Shown one piece after another: positions 45,182-56,658 of a stretch of DNA of 64,000 nt (position 1 is its first letter; every line of letters begins with the position of its first letter). A model generated the notes under the pieces. The model saw only the letters and a program-made list of their open reading frames with translations, ran no database searches and was not told the origin of the DNA. The stretch covers positions 1 through 64,000 of the forward strand of contig JBAOKB010000180.1 of assembly GCA_037044905.1 (NCBI GenBank), written 5' to 3'. Source of the stretch: Hortaea werneckii. Lineage: Eukaryota; Ascomycota; Dothideomycetes; Mycosphaerellales; Teratosphaeriaceae. The translations under genes and the position numbers were made by a program.

Positions 45182-45700
45182 ATAATGAGTACACATAAAT
45201 GAATAAAGGATTACTTAGAGCTCAGAAGCTTCACTAAATTTGAGCTTGATTCACTTCCCCCATCGCGTCATCTAAAAATCCTACTCTTGGACTCTACACC
45301 GTTCAGCCGCGACGGTGATGTTTGTTGCTTCATGATCGAAAGCGAGCTCCGTGATTAAATCATTATGAAAGGTTGAATATACGCACAAAAGAGAATGAAA
45401 AGAAAAGTAAAGAAAAGGAGAAAAAGAGCAAATGTTCCAGCAATGTGCTTTGAGCTTGCTACACTCCCCTGAGCTACCCACTGATTCCGGGCAACACCAT
45501 GCCCGAGCACACGGGGGGCTATTTACACATATTGTTTTGACACCCGACCCCACCACCATGAGACGCCCATCCAAGCGCCTCTTTGAGTAGTATGCACACA
45601 ACCCCGACCACGCAACAAGCTAAAGGCAGTGTGCCTGCTATACCCGCACTTGAAGAAACCCCCAGCCTTTTCAAAGTTTTTCTGTTGATACAATTCTTCC
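45182..45700. other. convergent intergenic region
   Basis: 519 bp holding the 3' ends of the aldolase and Ars2 genes; no gene seen. Confidence 0.65.
45202..45207 (+). terminator. candidate polyadenylation signal AATAAA
   Basis: Canonical hexamer 20 nt after the threonine aldolase stop codon. Confidence 0.5.
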
Positions 45701-48560
45701 TCAATAGTTAAGCTCGCCGGGTCCCTCGCCCTTATCGGCATCGAGATCCTCATAGCTTCTCAAAGACCTACCGGCCACGGCCTCGCGGGGACCCATAGCA
45801 TTGGTGCCGCCTTCGAGACCCATGGCCGGGCCACCGCGCCCAGCCATCATCATTGGCGGACCGTTCCTCATCCCCCTTCCGTCTGCGCGTGCGTAGGGCC
45901 CAGGTAACCGGCCGTACCCGCCATTGACACCGGAAAAGTTGTTGCGGCCCATGCTTCTCATAGGACCTACGCCGGGCACGTACCCGCCTGTGCCCACGTT
46001 CGGCACGTAGGGCATTCCGACGGCACCGGCGAAGGGTTGCATGGTTCCAGTCTGGGGCATGCCGGCTCCGACGGGCATGCCGCCTTGCATTGGTCCGTAA
46101 CCAGGTACGCCGCCCATGTACTGCCCTAGCTGGAATCCTCTCGGAGTGCCGGTAGGCCCACCGCTGTTACCAATTGGGAAGTGTCCATTGCTGTTGGCAT
46201 CGCTCCTGCTAGGGGCGATGTGCGCCGGATCAAGGACATAGGTATTGACCAGCTTGATAGTGTCGGCAATAGATGCGTGGAAGTCTTCGTGACGCTTCTC
46301 GACGTGCTTGCGCCAGAAGTCGGTGCCTTTAAATAGCTTGGTACAGTCTGGTACCTTGCAGCGGTACTTGGCAGTGTCTTCTTGTTTGACGAACTAAATA
46401 GCTTGTAGTTAGCATTTGCACCTTCTTGACTGGAAGTAATATAAGCCTTCTTACCTTGAGAAGCTCTTCTTCAACGCCCTCCTCTTCAGGAACACCCCCC
46501 AACTTCCTCAGGTTGCAGTTTTCTGGCTCCAACAACTGCAAAATCTTCTCCTCAAAAGTCTTCACCCAATTGAATGCCCGCTGTAGCTGCTGTGCATTCT
46601 TTGCGCTTGGTTTCATCCCTGATGGCTTCCTCTCAGCTTCTGGACTGCCTTCCGCCTCCAGATCAACCTCTTCACCCAGAGTCGCGGGCGGCTGCGTCGG
46701 ATCGTTTTTAGAGGTCCCATTCTTGCGCAGAGGGAAATCCTCGCCAAGCGCCGAAGCACGTGCGACTTCCTTAGCGCTTGTCGTCAAACTGGTCCGAGGA
46801 CGTCGAAGATGGCCACCTGGACATTTGCGCTGAAGCTCATGCACAGAATCGGACTCGAAGACGCAGAAGAAGCAGAAGTTGTAGACTCGCCTCAAATACT
46901 CAACCAAAAGATCGAGTTTCTTCTTCTTGATGAGCAATTCCTCGTCGTCCTTCTCGTCTTCGTCCTCAATCATGCCTTCCTCTTCTTCCTCCCCTTCCTC
47001 GGGAGCGTCAGTATCCATATTGCCACCGTCGTTAGCCGTAGTGGGCTTCGCAGCTGGTGCAGGTGGCTGCAGGTGACCAGCGTCCGCAAGCTCCTGCACT
47101 CTCTGCTCAATGAACGCGACGCCAAAGTACTCGTCGCCCAGCTCATTGTCCAGCTTTCTCACCAATCGTGTTGCGAGATCCAGGTCTCGAGCAATTCTTT
47201 CGGGCGCAGAGAAAAGATCCCACAAGGCCTTCTTCCTAGGTGCGTCTGGGGGACGGTGCACACCACAGTGGACAGTGAAGTTGCCACGCTCTGGATCTTC
47301 GATAGTTTTTGTGTTGATGCTTGCGAGAGCCTTTTCTGCAACAGAAAGCCCTGCGGAAGTTTCAGTACTGTCCTTCATGCTCTCTTCACCAGCAGCTTGT
47401 TCGCTTCCCTCGCCATTTTCAGCTTTGGAAGGCTCCTCCTCGTTCGCAGTGGTCTGAGCGTCTGAGTCAGGATGCAACATGATCCAGCCCATGCGATGGC
47501 ACTTTTTGAGGGGATTTGGATCGCTAAGGCTTAGCCACTTATACTCCCCTGCCTTGGCTTCTTCACCCGACCCAAGATGTTCTTTTGCGAACTGTTCGAA
47601 CTTCTCGCGGGTCACAGTTGGGGCGATCGTCTTGATCAGCAAGGTAGGCTCCATCGATACTGGATCTTTGAGATCGCCGCCTTTACTGGGCAGTAGGTCG
47701 CCGACGCCGAGTACCTCAGCCGCAGCAGTCGTTTCGCCCTCTTCCTTCTCCAATATTCCACCGAGGCCGTTAGACTCCGACTTGTAGATGCCTTCCAGCG
47801 TGAAATCATCAAAGATACCGGTCTTCAAATCCTCTTCCCATCTGGAGAACAATCCTTTACGGTAATGCACAAGCTTACTCCTGAAAGGGTCTCTGACTTC
47901 GGGAACGTATCGCTCACGGAACCAGTCCTCGCCCTTGTGGGCGCGAACGAACGATTGTGCTTGCAGCCTCTGAAGGTTCTCTTTATACTGGTCATATGCC
48001 GCTTGAATCTTGGGACGCTCAGCCTCACGGTCTTCTCTCGTCTCCCTCTCGCCCCTCACACGTGGAGGCGGCTTGCCTGTTCGAGCACGTTCTTTCTCCT
48101 CCTTGATGCGTTGCTCGGTCCGCCACCATTCGGCAAACCACGTGAAGCCGACCTGAAATTCGAGCTTCATGGGATCCGGTAGAGGGTTGACTAGAAGCTG
48201 TGGAGTTGCAGGCGGGTCTTGGCCTGGTACATAACGATCGATGGAAGGAGGTTGAGGCGATGAGCGGCGGCGCTCACGGTGGTCGTCGCGACGGTAGTAG
48301 TCGTCACGTGGCACGCGAGAGGGTTCGTACCGGTCTATTCCCGTCGGTGAGCGCGAGCGACGACGGTCGCGGTCACCGCGGCGGCGGTCTGTTGTCAAAG
48401 AGTCAGTACGGCACCGTTCAGCACGACACGTTGGGAACATACCTGGCGAGCGTCGCCTGTCACGGTATGGATCTGATGCGCGATAGTCATCTCGGTCCCG
48501 GTCCCTCGGTGGAGCGCGCGAGGGCGGAGGTGAACGCTGGTAGGAATCGTAGACGTCCAT
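45701..48560 (-). CDS. Ars2/SERRATE-family RNA-processing factor
   Basis: Three exons (48560-48443, 48388-46455, 46393-45701) give 914 residues. The start MDVYDSYQRSPPPSRAP is the first ATG. An Arg/Asp/Ser-rich N-terminus is followed by the SERRATE/Ars2 N-terminal domain (FTWFAEWWRTEQRIKEEKER), a long helical and acidic middle, and a block with paired Cys (YNFCFFCVFESDSVHELQRK). The third exon carries a classical C2H2 finger, Cys696, Cys701, His714 and His719, joined directly after EEELLK, and a Gly/Met/Pro-rich tail. Ars2 bridges the nuclear cap-binding complex with RNA decay, 3' end formation and, in several eukaryotes, small-RNA biogenesis. The 54-nt first intron is in frame with no stop; the second is 61 nt. 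Confidence 0.92.
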
Positions 48561-49448
48561 GGCGACACTTGGTGGTGGAGGCGGTGCTTGTGCTGGCAGA
48601 GATAAAGGGTGGGCAGCTGGAGACACAGCAAGTCGGGCAATGGATGTTGTCTTCAAGGCGGCTCCATCCGCTGGAACAGTCGAGCTCTAGATCCAGCGGC
48701 TCGTTGCTGTTCAGGCAATGCCTTCACGCGGAGGCGTCGGTGTTTGCCGCGTCGGAAAGGCGGAGGTGGTCTGTTTGCCGGCGGCAGCCATTGTTAGAAC
48801 GGTACAAGCAGACAAACGTGGATAGACAAGCAGAGCAGCAGCAGCGGTCGCGTCGGTCATCATGGGGAAGCTGAGTGAGAAGGTCGGGCAGAAGTGCGGT
48901 AGGGACAGGTAGGTAGTAGTTGGATAGTAGAAGGGCAAGTGGCTCGCCAGCGGCTGAGCTGTGGAGCGAGGCCGAGTATGGGAACAAGGGTGATGTGAGG
49001 TGATGTGATGCGGACGCGACGGTCCAGCGAAGAAGTATGAAAAGGGGACGTACGAACAATAGAATGGTATGAGCTGCTCCGGGCGACTCCCCTACAGATG
49101 TAAGGTGCGCTACGTAGAGCGAGTGGAGGCGAAGGGGGGGAGTGTGAAGCGGCAGTCAAGTTGGAGCTGAGCTGAGGCAGCTGTCGTGAGGAGTAGCCCG
49201 AGCCGCCGATGGCCGCCGCGGTGGAGACGTCGCATCGCGCTAGAGCCGTTCGGGCAGTTCGGCCAGTACGGCCAGGCACGTGTCTCTGGGGTAAAGCAGT
49301 CTTACGTGATCATGGGGACAGGCCCATTGATGTCATGGCTAATCATTAAGTAAATAAAGGTCAAATTCCAATCGATTCTGGAGACACCCAATCTATCCTC
49401 AGCTCCTGCCTGTTTGCCTGCCAGATTGCTGGAAGAAAATATATCGCC
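48561..49448. other. divergent promoter region, Ars2 / cupin
   Basis: 888 bp with no supported gene. Several overlapping short frames occur on the minus strand in the Ars2 leader. Confidence 0.6.
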
Positions 49449-49785
49449 ATGGCCCCGTCCAGAGCAGACGCTGAGTCGCAAGTGCGCTCGCAAGGCTTCT
49501 CACACGTCTTTACGTGGTCAGACGGGCCGTATGTCAGTCCAGTCCCAGCGTGCGGGTACTGTAATTGCTAACACTCGACCGAGTAACTCGCACTACCCAC
49601 CACACTCCCACTCCGGCGTAACCACTCATCTCGTCCTGAAAGGCTCTCTCACAGCAGTCTATCCGGACGACCCCCAAGCCGAGAAGAAGACCTACTCTGT
49701 GGGCGAAACATGGGAAGTCCCCGCTAAGAAGAAGCATGAAGTTTGGGTTGGGCCGGAAGGCTGCACCTATGTGATAGGGGAGTAA
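49449..49785 (+). CDS. small single-domain cupin protein
   Basis: Two exons (49449-49528 and 49584-49785) with a 55-nt intron give 93 residues. The join produces WSDGPNSHYPPHSHSG, which contains the first cupin motif with two His. The second motif region is ETWEVPAKKKHEVWVG. It is a one-barrel cupin_2-like protein, probably cytosolic. Cupins of this size bind a metal but range from dioxygenases to isomerases and non-enzymatic sensors, so no reaction is assigned. Reading the first exon through the donor leads out of frame, so the short first exon is needed. Confidence 0.85.
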
Positions 49786-50076
49786 AAGCTGAACCAATAC
49801 CACATTGTACGATATCCTATACGATTGTATCACGAGACAAACAAAGACATGCCATAGGACTGTGCCGCCTGTCCGGTGTATATTTCCCAAAGCCGAATCA
49901 TTTAGCCTGAATCCATATACCCCATGCCCAGACCAATGCCCAGGCCAGCGCCTATCCAGCCTGATATACGCAGCCATGGCATGACTATATATCCAAGGTC
50001 GTTTTGCACAGTAAGGATGAACTGACGACCTAATCACCACCAACCCAGTAACCAAACAAAGGATTACCCGTTCACC

Positions 50077-51054
50077 ATGGCTGACCCGAAGCCGCTCGTG
50101 TCTCACATCTTTGCTGCTGACCCAAGCGCCCATGTCTTCAACGGCAAGGTCTACGTATACCCGTCACACGACCGGGAGACGGATATCGAAGACAACGACA
50201 ATGGCGACCAGTACGACATGGTAGATTACCACATCCTGTCCATGGACTCCATCGGCGGGCCTGTTACCGACCATGGCGTCGCGCTCAAGGTTGAGGATGT
50301 CCCCTGGGTAGACAAGCAGATGTGGGCGCCTGATGCCGCGGAGAAGGATGGAAAGTACTACCTCTACTTCCCTGCCCGAGATAAGCAGGGCATCTTCCGC
50401 ATCGGCGTGGCCGTGGGCGAGAAGCCCGAAGGCCCCTTCAAGCCTGACCCGGAGCCTATCCCCGGCAGCTACTCGATCGACCCAGCCAGTTTCGTCGACG
50501 ACGACGGCCAGGCCTACCTGTACTTCGGCGGGATCTGGGGCGGACAGCTTCAGTGCTGGCGCACGGGGAGCTTCGTCCGAGAGGCCTACGATTCGCAAGA
50601 GGCGAGTGGCGATGAGCCCGCGCTGTTCCCTCGAGTTGCCAAGCTTAAGGACAACATGCGCGAGTTCACTTCTGATGGCGTGCAAGAACTAGTCATTAAT
50701 GACGAGGACGGCAAACCTATCCATTCGTCGAAGCACGACCGTCGTTTCTTCGAAGCTGCCTGGATGCACAAGTACAATGGCCGCTACTACTTCTCCTACT
50801 CCACCGGCGATACACACTACCTCTGCCACGCGATTGGCGACTCGCCTCTCGGCCCCTTTACCTATGCCGGCAGGATCCTCGAGCCAGTCGAAGGGTGGAC
50901 GACTCACCATTCGATCTGCGAGTTCCAAGGACGATGGCGGTTGTTCTACCACGACACGAGTCTATCAGGGAAGAACCACCTGCGATCGACTAAGGTGCGG
51001 GAGCTAGTCTATGACAGTCAGGGGAAATTGAAGCTGGCGCAGGCCCAAGCGTGA
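50077..51054 (+). CDS. GH43 family glycosidase (beta-xylosidase/arabinofuranosidase-like), no signal peptide
   Basis: Intronless, 325 residues from the ATG at 50077. The five-bladed propeller catalytic acids can be placed: Asp15 in FAADPSAHVF as base, Asp135 in SYSIDPASFVDDDG as pKa modulator, and Glu226 in RRFFEAAWMH as acid. Other conserved pieces are VDKQMWAPDAAEKDGKYYLY and TGDTHYLCHAIGDSPLGPF. No secretion signal is visible, so it probably acts in the cytosol on imported xylo- or arabino-oligosaccharides. This is inferred from similar intracellular fungal GH43 enzymes. The preceding gap to the cupin gene is 291 bp. Confidence 0.92.
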   Translation: MADPKPLVSHIFAADPSAHVFNGKVYVYPSHDRETDIEDNDNGDQYDMVDYHILSMDSIGGPVTDHGVALKVEDVPWVDKQMWAPDAAEKDGKYYLYFPARDKQGIFRIGVAVGEKPEGPFKPDPEPIPGSYSIDPASFVDDDGQAYLYFGGIWGGQLQCWRTGSFVREAYDSQEASGDEPALFPRVAKLKDNMREFTSDGVQELVINDEDGKPIHSSKHDRRFFEAAWMHKYNGRYYFSYSTGDTHYLCHAIGDSPLGPFTYAGRILEPVEGWTTHHSICEFQGRWRLFYHDTSLSGKNHLRSTKVRELVYDSQGKLKLAQAQA

Positions 51055-51082
51055 GATGGGGTTGCTACTTTTGAAGGGGGTT

Positions 51083-51966
51083 CTAGCAAGCCCATCCACC
51101 ATCTACGCTATAAGTAGCACCAGACACAAAAGTAGACTCGTCGCTCAGTAGCCACGCAATCAAATTCCCACATTCCTCCGAAGTTCCCAGCCGATTTATA
51201 GGCGTAGGCGTGTAGCTCGGATCCACGCCCTCGAGCGCATTGCGCTTGTGCATCAAAGGCGTCTCGATCGATCCCCTAGTTCCAAATTAGCATATCATCC
51301 AGCGATTCCCATTTGACTAAAGGAGGTCAACGAACGGCGTAATAGCATTAACCCGAACCCCCCTCTCCCCTTCCTCCTTCGCCGCGCTCTTCACCAGTCC
51401 CAGAATCCCATGCTTACTCGCCGCATACGCAGCATGCTTCGCGAACCCGAGCGTCCCCTGGACGGAGCTCACGCAGACTACGCTCCCGGGACCCTTCATC
51501 GCCTGCAGTTCAGCCCGCATACAGTACATCATGCCCGTCAGGTTCACCCCCATAATAAGATCCCACTGGTCGTCCTCCAGCTCGGAAAGCTTGCGCGTGC
51601 CGTGATGTTTGCCAATCACGCCCGCACAGTTCGCCGCGCCATCGAGCTTGCCGAATTTCTCCAGAATGGACTTCGTCCAGGCTTTGACGGCGGAGTTGTC
51701 CGAGACGTCCAGTTTCGTGACCTGCACCCGCTCGGATGCCGAGCTGAGAAGTTGGAAGGCGTTGTCCAGCGCCGCTTGGTCAATGTCTGCGATCGCTACG
51801 CTGGCGCCGCGAGCGTGCAGGATTCGCGCGGTAGCGAGGCCTATGCCGGATGCACCGCCGGTGAGTGCGATGACCTATAGGAAAGTGACTTAGTCGCAGT
51901 TCTTTGACCTTGGGGTTTTGAAGTTGGAGACAATACCTTCCCTTCGAAGTCGTTGTCTCGTCCCAT
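51083..51966 (-). CDS. short-chain dehydrogenase/reductase
   Basis: Three exons (51966-51937, 51874-51336, 51275-51083) with 62- and 60-nt introns give 253 residues. The tiny first exon encodes MGRDNDFEGK. The cofactor motif is TGGASGIG at 15-22, the NAG-like segment is ANCAG, and the catalytic residues are Ser146/147, Tyr160 and Lys164 (AAYAASKHG). The third exon supplies SIETPLMHKRNALEG and the C-terminal VSGATYSVDGGWAC. It is a classical cytosolic SDR; Asp40 after the second strand (AIADID) favours NAD(H). The substrate is unknown. Its stop lies 28 bp beyond that of the convergent GH43 gene. Confidence 0.92.
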
Positions 51967-53389
51967 ATTGGGGGCTAGAACTATATTGGCCAATAAAAGA
52001 AATTCAAGTTATGCAAGTCTGATGTGTGCGTAGACACTCGATACTGACGAGGCTGGTCGTGTGTTGCAAAAGACGCTTGGCCATTTCGGTCGGCATTTGG
52101 CCGAAGATGACCTCGTGATAGTTAAACCGACCAACGTTCGAGCGTCGGGTGGAGTAGTTGAAGTGGAGGAGAATTGCCCCGGCCTGCCCCGGACGCGGCT
52201 AAAGTTGTAGCGGCACAGGTGCTTGGTCCGTGTCCAAAGTCAATTCGGCAGGACTTCACCTGTGGGCCTTTCTACCAACTACAGTAACCCTGCTCTGCAG
52301 TGTGCTGAATGACAACGTACAAATGTCTTATTGATTGGAGCCTTCCCAGATTCTTTTCTCATACCTAGGTACCTCGGTGCTGCGATGCAACAGCACCGCC
52401 TGGTTTCGAGGAGGATTGCGTCGAATCGCATGATCTATCCAATCTTACGCTGGCACGAGTACAGACGAGTTGTTGCGGCCTCGCCGCCGAGTGAAAGTTA
52501 TCTCAGCCTTCACAAACCAGATAGCGTACGGCAAAGTGTATACTACCGCATCTCTGAAGCTGAGCCTTCCTAATATGCCGTATTAGGCGATGGATTGCTA
52601 CAAAGGATGCTGTACCAAGCCATCGAAATGAATCTCACGACGCTCGCATTTGCTGATCTAGGTCGTAAAGGCTCGCGACCTCTTTCCCACACCGAAATTC
52701 TCCTTCCCAGCAACCAGTGAGGGCCAGCCTCGTCAAGTAAGGACCGGCGCTCTTCTCACGGTGTATGGGACCTGTGGACGCCAGCATTCCGCGGCAATCA
52801 GCCTCGTTGACATCTCTACACGTGGCGAGCTCCAGCCCGAGCGGCCGATGTTTACCAAGCCTCGTATCCCTGCTGTACATCTTCGCTATCGAGTCTAAAT
52901 ACGGCATGTATTAGCAAGAACAAGCTGCAGGTCTGGGTAGCTGTCGCGGCTTGGACGACCATGAGCTCAGCAGAGCCGCACCGGGCCGTCTTACATGCGC
53001 AGCCAATTCAGATCAAATCAAGACTTCCTACCTTACGCTTACCATATGGGAAAGCTAGTAGAGAGCATAGCCCTTGGCTTAGTCTATAGACTATGGTATT
53101 TTGGGACAAGCTTTTAAATCCCCTCGCTACGGCCGAACCAGCCACGAGCAAGTATTGGCCTCCTTACTTCCTTTCTGTCGCATCAGCCCATGTGACATCG
53201 CTAAAGCGCTCGAATGTAGTAATGGGAGACAAGACTCGATGAAGTCGCCGATTAATAGCTGACGTAACTTTGGTCCATCGCCGACTTGTTCTGGAAGAAA
53301 GAGGCAGTTATATAAGTCATCTTCGATCCTCGTTGTGTTCCTGTTGGTTCATTCCTTCGATCGCTGCAATCCACTTACCTCGCGCAGTC
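51967..53389. other. intergenic region
   Basis: 1.4 kb between divergent genes, the SDR and the peroxidase. No gene is supported. Confidence 0.6.
53309..53315 (+). promoter_or_regulatory. candidate TATA box of the peroxidase gene
   Basis: TATATAA followed by G, 75 bp before the peroxidase ATG at 53390. A TATA element is common for inducible secreted enzymes. Confidence 0.5.
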
Positions 53390-54442
53390 ATGGTTCAAAT
53401 GACTTCATGCATTTTGGCACTTTCGTTGCTTTTCTCTTACAGCCACGCAGCAAATGACACCTTGTCAAGCTGCCCTCAAGTATGGTCGAGCATAGCATCA
53501 GATCTCAAGCGGAATTTTGCTGGTTGCAACAACTTGGCGCGGTCGGCTGTTCGATTTGCGTTCCATGATTCAGGTGAGTAAGGATGTGATAAGCTTTCGC
53601 CCCCGAGAATCGATACTAATAGTGAGAATAGCCGGCTACTCGGTCAAGAATCCCAAATACTCTCCAGCAAGCGGCGGAGCTGATGGCTCACTTCTCCTAA
53701 GCGATGAAGAAATCAGCAGGAGTGATCAGAACCCTCTACAAGGCTTTCGATCATTCCTGCTTGGGAAGTACAACAGTTACAAGGACCAAGATGTCAGCGC
53801 TGCAGACTTTGTCCAAGTCGCAGGCATGATCGGAGTCAAGGCCTGTCCAGGTGGTCCCGTAGTCAAGACGGTGTGATAAGCTGCTCCTATCACTTCGAAG
53901 AGGAAGCGCTGACAAATGCTAGGTCGTTGGCCGCGAAGACAACTCAGACGCAGCGCCTGATGGCCTCCTCCCGCAAGCCTTCGGGCAAGGTGCCGACTAC
54001 CAGACCTTGATCGATCTGTGGGCAGACAAGGGCTTCAGTCCGAGGGAGCTCGCAGCTTTAATAGGCGCGCACTCGACGTCACGCGCGTTCGCTCAACAAC
54101 AGAACGGCATCCCCACTGGTGGTCAGCAAGACAGTAGTCCAAGAGTTTGGGATGTGAAGTACTACTCCCAGACGCAGTCTCAGTCTCCACCGCGAGGGGT
54201 CTACCGGTTTCAATCCGACGTTAACCTTGCCAGTCCCGAGACGGAAACAGGCAAAGTGTTCAGCGAGTTTGCGCAGAATCCTGGTGAGATCCACGGAGGA
54301 CGACTTAGTAAGAATGACGGACTGACTTGTCCTAGGTACTTGGGCCGCGGAATTCTCAGCTGCCTTCTATAAACTTAGCATTGCTGGCATTCCGGAGGAC
54401 GTGGTTGCTGGTTTGATAGATTGTACGGCGGTCGTACAATAA
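53390..54442 (+). CDS. secreted ascomycete class II-type haem peroxidase (AA2-like)
   Basis: Four exons (53390-53573, 53632-53870, 53923-54283, 54336-54442), introns 58, 52 and 52 nt, give 296 residues. A signal peptide ends near residue 20 (LALSLLFSYSHA). The distal haem site has Arg55, His59 and calcium-ligand Asp60 (RFAFHDSAGYS), SGGADGS follows, and the proximal His191 lies in LAALIGAHSTSRAF. GREDNSDAAPDGLLP is typical of fungal extracellular peroxidases. The mature protein has only four Cys (28, 46, 133, 291), against about eight in basidiomycete lignin peroxidases. It uses hydrogen peroxide to oxidise phenolic or other donors outside the cell; Mn or high-potential activity cannot be judged. 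Confidence 0.92.
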
Positions 54443-54961
54443 GTTGTTGAGATCATGCACCGGGGGCTCACCTATCATAAGTATACGGGCAGTCAATCCA
54501 CTCTGGAAGTTGTTTGTAATTTGCATTATCCACAGAGGTTTCTGCGAGAGGTTGATATTGCAATAGTGTTGCACTGTAATCTTCGACTACTATGTATTCT
54601 TGTACATTTCGACTTTCAGTCTACCGTGCACCTTTCGCGTCAGGCGAGCCATTCCACTCTGGCTGACGAGAATCAGATGCAGTCAGAGATGCCACCAACT
54701 GCCACGGTCGATGGATATTGTATTAAGCGTTCAGCACTGCAAATAGCAGTCAGCATCACCTTCGTTTTATCTTATATGAGAAGAAGTATAGTCCTGTCTG
54801 TATAGACCTTTCTGAGCACTGACGAGAGACCGCGTCAACGTTCAATGACGTTACAGACTCTGGACGTCATGAACCATCATTCCCACGAGATGGTGGCCCA
54901 CGGCATGCAGCAATAGTCACGACGATTCGATCTACTGCATATCTCGTGTAGAGCCTTCAAG
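54443..54961. other. intergenic region
   Basis: 519 bp between the peroxidase and the next SDR; no gene seen. Confidence 0.65.
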
Positions 54962-56180
54962 ATGCTTCGACTCTTCTCGCGTCACGCACCTTCCTCAATC
55001 ACACCGGTACTAACGACAGCCTCACGTCCAGCATTCACGAGTACCATTCAGAAAGCAACCATGGCATCCGGTAACGTCGGACGAAGCAATTAGGGAGCCT
55101 ACATAGACTGACGAAGAGCAGGAAAGGCAAACAATGACCAGGTCAAGGCCTCCAACCTCTTCGACTGCTCCTTCCTTACTGCGGTAGTTACGGGCGGTGC
55201 TACTGGTATTGGTTTAATGATTACACAAGCCCTCGTGGCCAACGGTGCGAAGGTATACATCACAAGCAGAAGACAAGAGGTGTTGGAAAATGCTATCAAG
55301 CTCTACAACACCGGTCCTGGTAGCATCCACGCTCTGCCAGGCGACGTGAGTAGCAAGGATGGTTGCATAAAGCTGGCAGAAGAGATGAAGCAGAAGGAGC
55401 CCAACGGCATCCAGCTGCTCGTCAACAACGCTGGTATTGCCAGGGACGACAACACCAAGTTCTGTATGTCGCTTAAAGTGATGTGGAGATGCGGGCACAC
55501 TTGCTGACATGCCAAAGCCACAAACGGCCAGCCCGACATGACGGACCCGGAAGCTATCTCTCAGCACTTTTTGAAGTCCGAGGAGAAGCAATGGATGGAT
55601 GTAGGTTCTAAGCTGCGGTCTGTTCTTCGATGAGCCGCTGACTCTTCATGAATCAGACTTTCCAAACTAATGTCATGGGCCAATACTTCATGTCCATGGC
55701 TTTCCTGCTGCTTCTGGCCAAGGGTCGCGAGGTCGTGCCGGGCTACAGTAGCTCAGTCGTCAACGTCTCCTCCATTTCAGGCCAGATGAAGGGATCCTCC
55801 ATGGGACAATTCGCCTACGCCACTTCCAAGGGAGCATTCACACACCTGTCACGAATGCTCGGCACGACGTTCGCGCAGTCTAAAGTCCGCGTGAATGTAA
55901 TCGCGCCTGGTGTCTTCCCATCGGAGATGACGACTGGCGGCAGTAACGACCAGAACAAGAGTGAGATGGACATGACCTCCGCCAACCCGGCTGGACGCAA
56001 GGGCCACGACACCGATATGGCCGCTACCATTCTGATGCTGGCTGGTAGAGGAGGAACTTTTTACAACGAACAGATCATGTACCCCGACGGAGGTAAGCAA
56101 TACATTTGATCTTGTCTTTCTCCCATGCATAGCTGACATTTTTTGCAGGTAACACGCTGGTGCAGCCGGCCTTCAAGTAA
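54962..56180 (+). CDS. short-chain dehydrogenase with an apparent 2-bp frameshift
   Basis: Five exons: 54962-55070, 55122-55463, 55518-55602, 55657-56092, 56149-56180; introns 51, 54, 54 and 56 nt. Conserved parts are the cofactor loop VVTGGATGIG, LLVNNAGIARDD and the catalytic SSVVNVSSISG with FAYATSKGA. The expected third exon reads NGQPDMTDPEAIS, then leaves the frame at a (TC)4 run (55557-55564), where three TC units would keep it open and give 333 residues. An alternative acceptor (CAG at 55529-55531) would restore an open frame of 329 residues at the cost of the conserved segment. The N-terminus (MLRLFSRHAPSSITPVLTTA) looks mitochondrial, with a second ATG at 55061 in strong context. 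Function could also be lost; the rest shows no decay. Confidence 0.8.
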
Positions 56181-56658
56181 TCTGGTAGTCTTGAGATGTC
56201 ACGTTGACGAGTAGTTGAGTATTAGCAGAAGCTGCATGTATGAATAATGTCTCATGAAACCCTGAGCTGCCACAGCCACACAAAGTACTATGCAGGCGCG
56301 CGCACTTTGGGAAGGCAGATGCAGAATGGCTCTGTCGCTTTTGGGTGTGCTTTTAATCTCACTTGTGCTCCAGCCTACTCTTACGCACAATAGCGCTATA
56401 ATTACACTCCACTTCACACAGAACAGCTGATCTCATCACACAATAGGACAAAGATCTCATTGTCAACAATGGCGACCTTTCCCACCGAATCCGTCGATTC
56501 TCTACCCATGAAACTTTCGACTTCAGGATACCCCCAGACAAAGAAAATTTCGAGCAGAGCAAGCACTGCCGGTCAATCGCTTGCCTAAGGAAATTACGCA
56601 TCCCAAGACAACCAAGAACCAAATCAGCCACTATCCCGACCTCCCAGCGCTCGTCACG
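56181..56658. other. intergenic region
   Basis: 478 bp of 3' flank and promoter; nothing recognised. Confidence 0.65.

Noticed and set aside
46809..47465. 218-codon plus-strand frame
   Set aside because: Antisense of the Ars2 coding region; the opposite frame has a clear conserved protein.
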